Assembly (NCBI RefSeq): GCF_014653785.1
Contig: NZ_BNAS01000005.1
Span: 187,090-241,354, forward strand
DNA from: Promicromonospora soli
GTDB taxonomy: Bacteria > Actinomycetota > Actinomycetes > Actinomycetales > Cellulomonadaceae
Direction of reading: 5' to 3'
DNA length: 54,265 nucleotides
A program made the position numbers and the translations under genes. This document shows positions 40,756-47,652 of this stretch, piece after piece (within the stretch, counting starts at the first letter, position 1; every line of letters begins with the position of its first letter). Below the pieces are notes generated by a model, which had not been told where the DNA came from, did no database searches, and was given only the letters and a program-made list of their open reading frames with translations.

Positions 40756-40811
40756 AGACACGGGCCGAGGCAAAGGGTCGCGGCCGGAACGACGAACCTC
40801 AGGAGGTCATC

Positions 40812-40880
40812 ATGTCTGTGACGACGACGGAGAACACCACGGTCGGAGCGCAGGAGCCCGGACGCTGGTCGACGTCATGA
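40812..40880 (+). CDS. 22-residue leader peptide of the replication operon
   Basis: ATG 40812 follows AGGAGG at ideal spacing and reads MSVTTTENTTVGAQEPGRWS then TS and stop. Its TGA overlaps the next ATG (ATGA at 40877-40880). It is the only well-placed ribosome binding site at the operon start, so it probably drives translation of the next gene by coupling. Confidence 0.55.
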   Translation: MSVTTTENTTVGAQEPGRWSTS

Positions 40881-41206
40881 TCGACGCCGCGGCCCTGGTG
40901 GGCCGCATCGGTCGTGACCGCGTGCTCGAGGTGCACACGCACGTGCACGACGTGATCGTCACCCTCAACAGCGGCGTGGACGCCTGGGACCTGGCCAACG
41001 AGCTCGGGCTGCCGGGCGTGGACCTGGTCGAAGACGCCAGCATGAACGAGCTGCAGCGCACGGCCTGGGGACACGACGTCGTGCCCGGCCTGTCGTACGT
41101 CGCGCTCATGGGTGACGCACTGCCCGGCGACGCCGAGCTCTACGCCGAACTGACCGGCAACCACGACGCGGGCGCCGGACTTCGCGTCGTCGGGCCGAAC
41201 GCATGA
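40877..41206 (+). CDS. Small element protein, unknown
   Basis: 109 residues, MIDAAALVGRIGRDRVLEVH onward, acidic and alpha/beta in pattern, with a HTHVHD histidine cluster near residues 20-25. No family recognised. Coupled on both sides through ATGA overlaps (40877 and 41203). Its conservation of position in the operon before the replication ATPase suggests an element maintenance role, which is inference. Confidence 0.65.
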   Translation: MIDAAALVGRIGRDRVLEVHTHVHDVIVTLNSGVDAWDLANELGLPGVDLVEDASMNELQRTAWGHDVVPGLSYVALMGDALPGDAELYAELTGNHDAGAGLRVVGPNA

Positions 41207-41496
41207 CGCGGCCGGGCTACTACTCCGGTCGCTCGCGCCGCCCGAGCCCCGTCCGTCCGCCAGCTCGCGCGGACCGGTCCGGCTGGCGGGGACAGACGGA
41301 CAGACGGACCGGACCAGCGGACCGGGCCGGACAGACGGACACACGAACCGGACAGACCCCCGGACCGGACACAGACGTCATCCGGCCGGACAGTACGAAG
41401 ACTGCCCGGCCGGACACGCGGACAGACGGCTCCTGCCAGAGCCCACTGTCCGGACAGACCGCACACGAATCCAACCGCCAGGAAGGGTCACGATGA
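41203..41496 (+). CDS. Repeat-rich small protein overlapping the iteron-like array
   Basis: 97 residues, strongly basic and rich in Arg, Thr, Asp, Gly and Pro, built from units like GQTDRRTG, GQTDTRTG, GQTPGPDTD. It begins and ends in ATGA overlaps, which favours translation. The repeats are a direct result of CCGGACAGAC-type DNA repeats, so the DNA rather than the protein may be what is selected. Confidence 0.45.
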   Translation: MTRPGYYSGRSRRPSPVRPPARADRSGWRGQTDRRTGPADRAGQTDTRTGQTPGPDTDVIRPDSTKTARPDTRTDGSCQSPLSGQTAHESNRQEGSR

Positions 41497-41620
41497 ACAG
41501 CCCAAACCCAGTGAACACCACGGGTGACAGCCACGTCACGCCGGACACGTCCGGCCGGACAGAGGGCGGCGCGGCACCTGCCGTGTCCACCCCGGACACG
41601 TCCGGACCACGGGAACGGAA
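41289..41620. repeat. Iteron-like array of CCGGACA/GGACAGAC units
   Basis: About ten copies of CCGGACA, many extended as CGGACAGACGG, spread from 41289 through the first 40 codons of the replication ATPase gene. Both the small protein gene and the ATPase gene read through it. Repeats directly at a replication gene are typical of origins; function not shown. Confidence 0.65.
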
Positions 41621-43355
41621 GTCCGCCGCTGCGGTCCTGGTCGAGCTGGCCATGGACCGGTACGGCTTCGGCTGCACCCCGGACGGGGAGCCGTTCGCCG
41701 TCCCGACGTCGGGCGGCAAGATCGTCCGGATCCTCCGTGGCGGACGCTCGTCACTGCGGTCCGAACTCGCGCAGATCTACCAGAAGCAGACCGGCCTCAT
41801 CGCCGGACAGCAGGCTCTCTCGGACGCGCTGCTCGTGATCGAGGGAACCGCCCGGCAGACCGAGCCGGTAGCCGTGCACCTGCGAGTCGCCGAGCACGCC
41901 GGCGCAACCTGGATCGACCTAGGCGACGCTGCCGAACGGGTCGTGCGCGTCGACTCACGAGGCTGGACCATGGCTGACGACGTGCCAGTCCTGTTCCGCC
42001 GCACCGCGCTCACCGCCGCGCTCCCCGCTCCCGAGCCGGGCGGCACGCTGGAGGATCTGTGGGCGCTGCTCAACGTCACCGCGTCGGACCGGCCGCTCGT
42101 GCTCGCGTGGCTCGTCGCCGCTCTGGGCTGGGAGAACATCCCGCACCCGATGCTCGCGCTGCTCGGTGAGCAAGGCACCGGGAAGTCGTCGGCAACGAAG
42201 AGCTTGGTGCAGCTCGTGGACCCGTCTCCGGTGCCGCTGCGCAAGCCGCCACGGGACGCCACAGGTTGGGTGACGGCTGCGGCCGGTTCGTGGGTCGTCG
42301 GCCTGGACAACATCTCGGACATCCCCGGCTGGCTGTCCGACTCCCTTTGCCGGGCGGTGACCGGTGACGGCGACGTGCGTCGCGAGCTGTACAGCGATGA
42401 CGGGCTCGCCGTGTTCTCGTTCCGCCGCGCCATCGTCATGAACGGCATCGACGTCGGTGCCATGGCACCCGACCTCGCGGACCGATCCATCGTCGTCAAC
42501 CTCGATCGGATCACCGAGACGCAGCGCCGCCCAGAGTCGCAGCTCGTCGCCGCATGGGAAGGAGCATGGCCGCGTGTGTTCGGTGCGCTGCTCTCGCAGG
42601 TCCAGGCGTGCAAGGCCCGGATTCCTTCCGTCCGGCTCGACTCCATGCCACGCATGGCCGACTTCGCCATGGTGCTTGCAGCGCTGGACCAGGTGAACGG
42701 GACGGCTGGTCTCTCGTCGTACAGGGACCAGGCGAACACGCTCGCGCGCGACGCCGTGACGTCGGACCCGTTCCTCGCCGCCCTGGCCCAGCACGTCACG
42801 CGCGCATGGGAGGGGACTGCCGCCGCGCTGCTCGATCTGGTCCAGCCCGAGGGCATCCCGCCGCGCACCTGGCCCAAGAGCGCCCGGGGCGTGACCGGTG
42901 TGCTCAAGCGCACCGCGCCCGCGCTCCGCTCCGCCGGCTGGGGCGTGGATGACCTCGGCACCGCGAACAAGAGCGGCGTCAACCTCTGGAGACTCACGCC
43001 ACCCAGAGATGCCCCGGAATCATCCCCGCCTATCCCCGCTACCCCGTCTTCGCAGGTCACAGCCCTGCACATGGCGGGGAAAGGCGGGGTAGAGCGGGTT
43101 ATCGATCCCGGCAGGCGGGATAACGGCGGGGAACGATACCCCGCCCTCAGAGTCGTTAACCCGCCTTACCCCGCCACCTCCGACGCTCTGACCTGCGAAG
43201 ACGGGGTAGCGGGGATAGGCGGGGATCAATACGGGGCATCTCCGGTCGGCACCTGTCCCGACTGCGGAGAGTCCCTGTCCGGCCCTGGCTCCACCACCCG
43301 ATGCCGCCCCAACCACACCACCGACGACGCCGAGGAGAACACCCATGTCTCGTGA
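41493..43355 (+). CDS. Replication ATPase, probable SF3/D5-like helicase of the element
   Basis: 620 residues. An N-terminal tail carries two TPDTSG repeats. The ATPase core has Walker A GEQGTGKS at 225-232, a Walker B-like WVVGLDNISD at 267-276, a sensor-like FSFRRAIVMNGID at 308-320 and a helicase-like DLADRSIVVNLDRI segment. Residues about 510-578 are low-complexity and encoded by a nested inverted repeat. The end has a C-x2-C zinc-finger-like CPDCGESL...RC motif. It probably unwinds the excised circle for replication. No primase motif is evident. Confidence 0.75.
   Translation: MNSPNPVNTTGDSHVTPDTSGRTEGGAAPAVSTPDTSGPRERKSAAAVLVELAMDRYGFGCTPDGEPFAVPTSGGKIVRILRGGRSSLRSELAQIYQKQTGLIAGQQALSDALLVIEGTARQTEPVAVHLRVAEHAGATWIDLGDAAERVVRVDSRGWTMADDVPVLFRRTALTAALPAPEPGGTLEDLWALLNVTASDRPLVLAWLVAALGWENIPHPMLALLGEQGTGKSSATKSLVQLVDPSPVPLRKPPRDATGWVTAAAGSWVVGLDNISDIPGWLSDSLCRAVTGDGDVRRELYSDDGLAVFSFRRAIVMNGIDVGAMAPDLADRSIVVNLDRITETQRRPESQLVAAWEGAWPRVFGALLSQVQACKARIPSVRLDSMPRMADFAMVLAALDQVNGTAGLSSYRDQANTLARDAVTSDPFLAALAQHVTRAWEGTAAALLDLVQPEGIPPRTWPKSARGVTGVLKRTAPALRSAGWGVDDLGTANKSGVNLWRLTPPRDAPESSPPIPATPSSQVTALHMAGKGGVERVIDPGRRDNGGERYPALRVVNPPYPATSDALTCEDGVAGIGGDQYGASPVGTCPDCGESLSGPGSTTRCRPNHTTDDAEENTHVS
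43022..43226. repeat. Nested inverted repeat: 38-bp perfect arms plus inner 19-bp arms
   Basis: Arms 43022-43059 and 43189-43226 are exact reverse complements. Inside, 43083-43101 and 43153-43171 pair with two mismatches (GGCGGGGTA...GCGGGTTA). GCGGGGTA units recur throughout. It lies within the 3' end of the replication ATPase gene, just upstream of the excisionase and integrase genes. Confidence 0.85.
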
Positions 43356-43569
43356 GACCAACACCGCCGTCGCCAAGCTGACGACGCTCATCCCGGCTGA
43401 CGAGTTCCTGACGACCGAGGAAGTAGCCGCATGGCTCAAGGTCGCACCATCCACGGTCTGCCGGTGGCGGCTCGCTGGCAAGGGTCCGCGCGTCGTGTGG
43501 CTCTCCCCGTCGCTCCCCCGCTACCGCCGGAACGACATCGTGCTGTGGCTCGAAAGGAGCGCCGCGTGA
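43345..43569 (+). CDS. Excisionase-like helix-turn-helix protein
   Basis: 74 residues with one MerR/HTH_17-type domain: EFLTTEEVAAWLKVAPSTVCRWRLAGKGPRVVWLSPSLPRYRRNDIVLWLE. Such proteins next to tyrosine integrases direct excision. The start overlaps the ATPase gene by 11 bp and the end overlaps integrase (GTGA at 43566-43569). Confidence 0.85.
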   Translation: MSRETNTAVAKLTTLIPADEFLTTEEVAAWLKVAPSTVCRWRLAGKGPRVVWLSPSLPRYRRNDIVLWLERSAA

Positions 43570-44684
43570 GCATCGTCAAGGAGAACGGCCGGTTCCGCGC
43601 CCGCCTCAAGTCCGGCCGTCAGAACATCGCGTCCAAGACGTTCGACACCCGCCGCGAGGCCAAGGCGTGGCTCGACCGGGAACGGGCCGCCCTCGCGGGC
43701 GGCCTGGACCCCAGAGCAGGCAAGGAGCCTGTGAAGTCGGCTCTGGACCGTTGGCTGACGATCCGCAAGACGACCGTCGCGAAGAAGACCTACGGCGCCG
43801 ACGTGGACCTCAGGCGGCTCATCCCGACGAGCATGCAGAACGTGCACCTGTCGGCAGTCTCGGAACGGGAGGTGGCGCGCTCGTTCGAGAAGCTGCTCGC
43901 TGGCGGCCTGGCCGAGTCGTCTGTAGTGCGGTACCGCGCCAGCCTGTCCGTCTTCTTCTCCTGGTGCGTCCGAGAGAAACTGCTCGCACGGAACCCCGTC
44001 GCCGGGGTCAAGGTCCCCAAGGGCTCGGACGAGGTGGACGAGATGCACCCGTTCACGGAGAACGAGCTCGAAGCCGCGCACCTGGTCTGGAAGATGAAGG
44101 ACGAGCGGCTGGCGGACATCCTGCTCGTGCTGGGTTGGACCGGCCTCCGCTGGGGCGAGGCCCGCGCGATGCAGGTCGCGTCTCTCATGGAGATTCCGAC
44201 CGCTGCGCTCATGGTCCGCCGGAGCCAGCCCGAGGGCTCCCCCGTGAAGGCCACCAAGGGCCGGAGCATGCGCCGCGTGCCGCTGGGGAATCGCGTGCTG
44301 CCGATCGTCCGTGAACTGGCGCGTGGCAAGGCACCCCATGACCTGCTGTTCACGACGTCAGGTGGAGCGCAGCTCTGGCGCTCGTCGTCGCTGCGACTGC
44401 TCGACTGGACGAGACTCGATGACCACGGGAACAACGTCGGGACCGGCCGTGGCCGGCGCCTCCACGACCTACGGCACACAGCCGCGTGCCTCTGGCTGGC
44501 ACGGCGCATCGACCCCGGAACGGTGCAGGCGTGGTGCGGCCACGAGTCCATCGCGACCACGAACCGGTACCTGCACTACCTCGGTACCGGAGCGGACAAG
44601 GCGGGCCTGGATCGGCTCAACGAAGGGGTCTCCGACGACGCGGGGGCCGCCGGGGGGCCGCGCACGGAGGAAGACGCCTCCTAA
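43566..44684 (+). CDS. Tyrosine site-specific integrase of element 1
   Basis: 372 residues. An AP2-like N-terminal DNA-binding segment (about 8-50), a SAM-like core-binding domain (about 55-140) and a catalytic domain with R195 (TGLRWGEA), K230, H300-x-x-R303 (HDLRH), H326 (GHES) and Y335 (NRYLH). Start GTG 43566 overlaps the excisionase stop. It lies 60 bp from the intact tRNA-Ala, and its integration core is the 43-bp tRNA 3' half. All catalytic residues are present. Confidence 0.95.
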   Translation: MSIVKENGRFRARLKSGRQNIASKTFDTRREAKAWLDRERAALAGGLDPRAGKEPVKSALDRWLTIRKTTVAKKTYGADVDLRRLIPTSMQNVHLSAVSEREVARSFEKLLAGGLAESSVVRYRASLSVFFSWCVREKLLARNPVAGVKVPKGSDEVDEMHPFTENELEAAHLVWKMKDERLADILLVLGWTGLRWGEARAMQVASLMEIPTAALMVRRSQPEGSPVKATKGRSMRRVPLGNRVLPIVRELARGKAPHDLLFTTSGGAQLWRSSSLRLLDWTRLDDHGNNVGTGRGRRLHDLRHTAACLWLARRIDPGTVQAWCGHESIATTNRYLHYLGTGADKAGLDRLNEGVSDDAGAAGGPRTEEDAS

Positions 44685-44693
44685 GCAACGAAG

Positions 44694-44737
44694 AAACCCC
44701 GCTCGACCGGAGCATCTGCCCTGGTCAAGCGGGGTTT
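44694..44737 (+). terminator. Integrase terminator, copy C
   Basis: AAACCCCGCTCGACC (44694-44708) pairs with GGTCAAGCGGGGTTT (44723-44737) with one mismatch, and ends in TTT. Between the integrase stop and the tRNA, transcribed toward the tRNA 3' end. Confidence 0.85.
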
Positions 44738-44744
44738 CCGTCTG

Positions 44745-44817
44745 TGGAGCTAGGGGGATTCGAACCCCCGACCTTCTCATTGCGAACGAGACGCGCTACC
44801 AACTGCGCCATAGCCCC
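44745..44817 (-). tRNA. tRNA-Ala(CGC)
   Basis: 73-nt cloverleaf on the minus strand: acceptor GGGGCTA/TAGCTCC with the G3-U70 pair that marks alanine tRNAs, D arm GCGC...GCGC, anticodon loop TTCGCAA (anticodon CGC), T arm CGGGGGTTCGAATCCCCC. CCA is not encoded (ACAG follows). Its 3' half from the anticodon loop is the integration core repeated at 33317 and 37501. Confidence 0.95.
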
Positions 44818-44919
44818 TCGGACTGCAGAAGACTAGCATCTCACCTCCCGTGATCCGCAACTTGATGCGGTGTCGCGCGGGTCACGAACGCATGACCCGC
44901 GCGACCCCCACCAGCAGCG

Positions 44920-46017
44920 TCACCCGGCAGCCCGGCGTCGCGCCAGGATCTCCTCGAGCGGCGTGCCCAGCGTCTCGGACTTCATGCGCGGCGGCTCGCC
45001 CCGCATCAGCTCGTCCTCGGCGATCGCGTCGTCCCTGGCCGACGCCGCTGCATCCGCCGAGCCCGCACCCGAACCACCCTGACGCCCCGACCCGCCCGAA
45101 GACGCCGTCGGCCCCTTGGCGGGCGACTGCGCGGGCGGAAGTGCCACAGGCTGACGCTGCGGTGCCGCGGGCTTGGTCACGTAGGTGGGCAGCGGTACGG
45201 GAACCGGGTCCCAGGCACGTCCGGTCGGCGGCTCGTCCCGCTTCGCGGGCTTCTCGCCCTCGTCGTCGGAAACTGCCTCGGCCTCGACCTGCACCTCGAT
45301 CACCTTGGGCTTCGCCGGGCCGTCGAGGATCTCGTCGAGCACGTTCTTGCCCCCGACCCGCGGGATCGCCTGCGTCTCCGTGTCCGAGCCGCGGGCCGCC
45401 AGGCCCACGACCTGCGCGCGGTTCCGCGGAGCGTACGGGCCGCCGTTCGCGAGGGCACGCTGCTGCGTGGCACGCTGCCGGGCGTCCCTGACCGCGGCCG
45501 TCCACCTGGCATCAGCCCGCCGCGCGGCGCGGGCCGCGCGCCGACCCAGGAACAGCACGAACAGCAGCATGGCCGACGCCGTGACGGCCGGCCCCCAGTG
45601 GAGCCTGTCGAACCCGACAAGCGTCCAGGCAGCGACGCTGCACAGCAGCAGGAAGATCGACACGATGAACCGACGGCGCGCCCGAGCGGCCCGCCGCGCA
45701 CGCCGCTCGACCCGGCGGATGCGCTCCGCCGTCAGCGGGCGGCCCCGGACCATGATCTGGAGCGGGCGGCCCTGCTTCGGGATCGGGCGGGCGACGCGCG
45801 GCACACCCTGCGCGGTAACGCGTGGCTTGCCGTCGGTGACCATCGCCCCTCCTCTCCTACCGGAGCCGCTCATCGCGACGATGCGCAGCCCTCCCGAAAA
45901 CCGGTCCATCACTCGTGCGTCGGCAAGCTCCGCCCGATGGCGCACCAGACTTGGCATCCAGTAGCCCAGCCACAGGACGGACAGCGCTACGGCTGTGAGT
46001 CCCGCGGTCGATTCCAC
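44920..46017 (-). CDS. sepX: SepX/GlpR-type divisome membrane protein
   Basis: 365 residues. An N-terminal TM helix (about 5-22) followed by LGYWMPSLVRHR, a basic cytoplasmic region, two adjacent TM helices (about 117-135 and 141-157) and a long disordered Pro/Ala/Lys tail. This layout and its place next to a RimJ-like gene match the actinobacterial family called SepX in Streptomyces and GlpR in Corynebacterium, which binds the gephyrin-like Glp and FtsZ. GTG 46017 start. Gene symbol by family and context, not by close alignment. Confidence 0.75.
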   Translation of the reverse strand: MESTAGLTAVALSVLWLGYWMPSLVRHRAELADARVMDRFSGGLRIVAMSGSGRRGGAMVTDGKPRVTAQGVPRVARPIPKQGRPLQIMVRGRPLTAERIRRVERRARRAARARRRFIVSIFLLLCSVAAWTLVGFDRLHWGPAVTASAMLLFVLFLGRRAARAARRADARWTAAVRDARQRATQQRALANGGPYAPRNRAQVVGLAARGSDTETQAIPRVGGKNVLDEILDGPAKPKVIEVQVEAEAVSDDEGEKPAKRDEPPTGRAWDPVPVPLPTYVTKPAAPQRQPVALPPAQSPAKGPTASSGGSGRQGGSGAGSADAAASARDDAIAEDELMRGEPPRMKSETLGTPLEEILARRRAAG

Positions 46018-46078
46018 GGCACGACGTTAGGCGAGCATCGGCACAGCCCCCCGCACCACGCACGGCGTGTCCCCGCTG

Positions 46079-46852
46079 TCATGGCGCGTCCCGCAGGCGC
46101 TGCCAGCGCGCCAGCAGCCCCTCGGGCACCTCCTCGGTGGTGATCGCGAAGGAGCGGTGGTCGCGCCACTGGCCCTGGATGTGCAGGAAGCGTTCGCGCA
46201 CACCCTCGTCCCGCAGGCCGAGCTTCTCCACGACACGCAGGCTCGGCTTGTTCTCGGGCCGGATGTTGATCTCGATCCGGTGCAGCCCCAGGAAGAAGGC
46301 GTAGTCCGTGGCCATCGCCACGCCCGTGGGGATCACTCCCCGCCCGGCCACGCTCTGGCTGACCCAGTAACCGATGCTCGCTGAGCACATCGACCCCCAG
46401 GTGATGGACGCGACCGTCAGCTGGCCCACGAGGGCGCCGTCGAGCTCCACGCCGAACGGCAGGGAGGTCCCGGCGCGGGCCTGCGCCGAGAGGGAACGCA
46501 CGTACTCGCCGAACGTCGAGGCGATGTATCGGTTCGCACCGGGCGACGTCGCCTCCCAGCGCTCCAGCCATGCCGCGTTCTCGGCGCGGAGCCGGGACCA
46601 GTCGGTCGCATCCCGCCGCCGGAGCGGGCGCAGAACTACTGTCCCGGCCGGCGTGTCGTCACGCAGTGTCACCGGCCATGGCTTGGCCACCGTCCACCCC
46701 TTACCAATCTTTCCCGTCGCGCCTTCTGGCGCGTCCGACTTGCTCGACGGCATCATCCTTAGCCCCTTGCCACGTCCCATGACGAATCCCGGCGTTGGAG
46801 AGGGTCTACCACGCTCGGTGGTCCTGGACCCGTCGAGCAGGCGCTCGGTCAT
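46079..46852 (-). CDS. GNAT acetyltransferase, RimJ/RimL type
   Basis: 257 residues. The C-terminal GNAT domain (about 70-250) has VVLRPLRRRDATDWSRLRAENAAWLERWE, the acetyl-CoA loop QSVAGRGVIPTGVAMATDYAF and the NKPSLRVVEKLGLRDEGVRERFL end typical of ribosomal-protein alanine N-acetyltransferases. The N-terminal 60 or so residues are unusual and might be upstream DNA; GTG near residue 61 (VAKPWPVTLRD) is an alternative start. Upstream of SepX in the same direction, divergent from the folate enzyme. Confidence 0.8.
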   Translation of the reverse strand: MTERLLDGSRTTERGRPSPTPGFVMGRGKGLRMMPSSKSDAPEGATGKIGKGWTVAKPWPVTLRDDTPAGTVVLRPLRRRDATDWSRLRAENAAWLERWEATSPGANRYIASTFGEYVRSLSAQARAGTSLPFGVELDGALVGQLTVASITWGSMCSASIGYWVSQSVAGRGVIPTGVAMATDYAFFLGLHRIEINIRPENKPSLRVVEKLGLRDEGVRERFLHIQGQWRDHRSFAITTEEVPEGLLARWQRLRDAP

Positions 46853-46917
46853 GTTCTCGCCTTCTTCGTGCGCTGTTCGTAACAATCTTGTCTCGGAGTC
46901 TTGGCACAATAGCGGTC

Positions 46918-47562
46918 ATGAGCGGCATCTCTCTCCCGACGCCACAGCCATACCCCGTCCAACCCGGCATGGAGACAGGTGACGCCAAGGAGGAGCTCCG
47001 GCGCGCGATCCGCGCGCGTCGCGGCCATCGAACCGCCCGGCAGAGGGCCCAGGCCGCCGAGGCGTTCGCCGACGTCATCGAGTCGATCCCCGAGGTGCGC
47101 GACGCCGGGTGCGTCGCCGCGTACGCCGCCCGCAGCGCCGAACCCGGCATGCAGCCGCTCCTGGACCGCCTCGCGGGCCGCGGCGTCCGTGTGCTGCTCC
47201 CGGTGCTCGGGGCCGGCCTGGCCCGGGACTGGGCCGACTACACCGGTCCGGACGACCTCCTGGAGCGCGCGCCCGGCCGCCCGCCCGAGCCCGGCGGCCC
47301 CACCCTGGGCGCCGATGCCATCAAGCTGGCCGACGTCGTCCTGGCGCCCGCCCTCGCCGTCGACACCCGCGGGGTGCGGCTCGGCCAGGGCGGCGGCTGG
47401 TACGACCGCGCGCTCACCCACCTGCGCCCGCGCGCGAAGGTGGTCGCCGTCGTCTTCCCGGAAGAGGTGTACGACGCCGCGGACCACCCGCTGCCGCTCG
47501 AGGAGCACGACATCCTCGTGCACGCCGTGGCGACCACCACGGAGTGGCGCTGGCTCGGCTGA
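46918..47562 (+). CDS. 5-formyltetrahydrofolate cyclo-ligase
   Basis: 214 residues with KEELRRAIRARRGHR at the start (substrate phosphate binding) and VLAPALAVDTRGVRLGQGGGWYDRAL near 141-166, the ATP/Mg-binding signature of this family. It converts 5-formyl-THF to 5,10-methenyl-THF using ATP. ATG 46918. In many actinobacteria galU and glp/moeA lie between this gene and rimJ; they are absent here. Confidence 0.92.
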   Translation: MSGISLPTPQPYPVQPGMETGDAKEELRRAIRARRGHRTARQRAQAAEAFADVIESIPEVRDAGCVAAYAARSAEPGMQPLLDRLAGRGVRVLLPVLGAGLARDWADYTGPDDLLERAPGRPPEPGGPTLGADAIKLADVVLAPALAVDTRGVRLGQGGGWYDRALTHLRPRAKVVAVVFPEEVYDAADHPLPLEEHDILVHAVATTTEWRWLG

Positions 47563-47578
47563 CGGGTAGTCGAGCTTC

Positions 47579-47641
47579 CTGTAGCGGGTCGAGCCCGTTC
47601 TGTAGCGGGTCGAGCCTGTCGAGACCGGTCTCGACAGGCTC
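47579..47641. repeat. Direct repeats plus 30-bp perfect palindrome
   Basis: CTGTAGCGGGTCGAGCC occurs at 47579-47595 and 47600-47616 (16-17 of 17 bp). The second runs into the perfect palindrome at 47612-47641, built from GAGCCTGTCGAGACC and its complement. Between convergent genes, same family as the palindrome at 5106-5154. Confidence 0.85.
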
Positions 47642-47652
47642 CGCAGCCCCCG

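Larger units (their letters stand above)
37501..44743. mobile_element. Element 1: 7.2-kb compact integrative element in tRNA-Ala(CGC)
   Basis: Bounded by identical 43-bp repeats (37501 and 44744). Content in order: two genes of unknown function (minus strand), a repeat array, two Nudix genes, a GntR repressor, then a plus-strand operon of small proteins, ATPase/helicase-like protein, excisionase-like protein and integrase. The Nudix, GntR, replication, Xis and Int set recalls pSAM2-like actinobacterial integrative elements, but no FtsK/TraB-type transfer gene is present. It should excise as a circle and restore one tRNA copy. Confidence 0.85.

Noticed and set aside
41777-43072. 431-residue minus-strand frame opposite the replication ATPase
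   Set aside because: A shadow: Ser/Arg/Thr-rich, no motif, and the plus strand has Walker motifs and operon overlaps.
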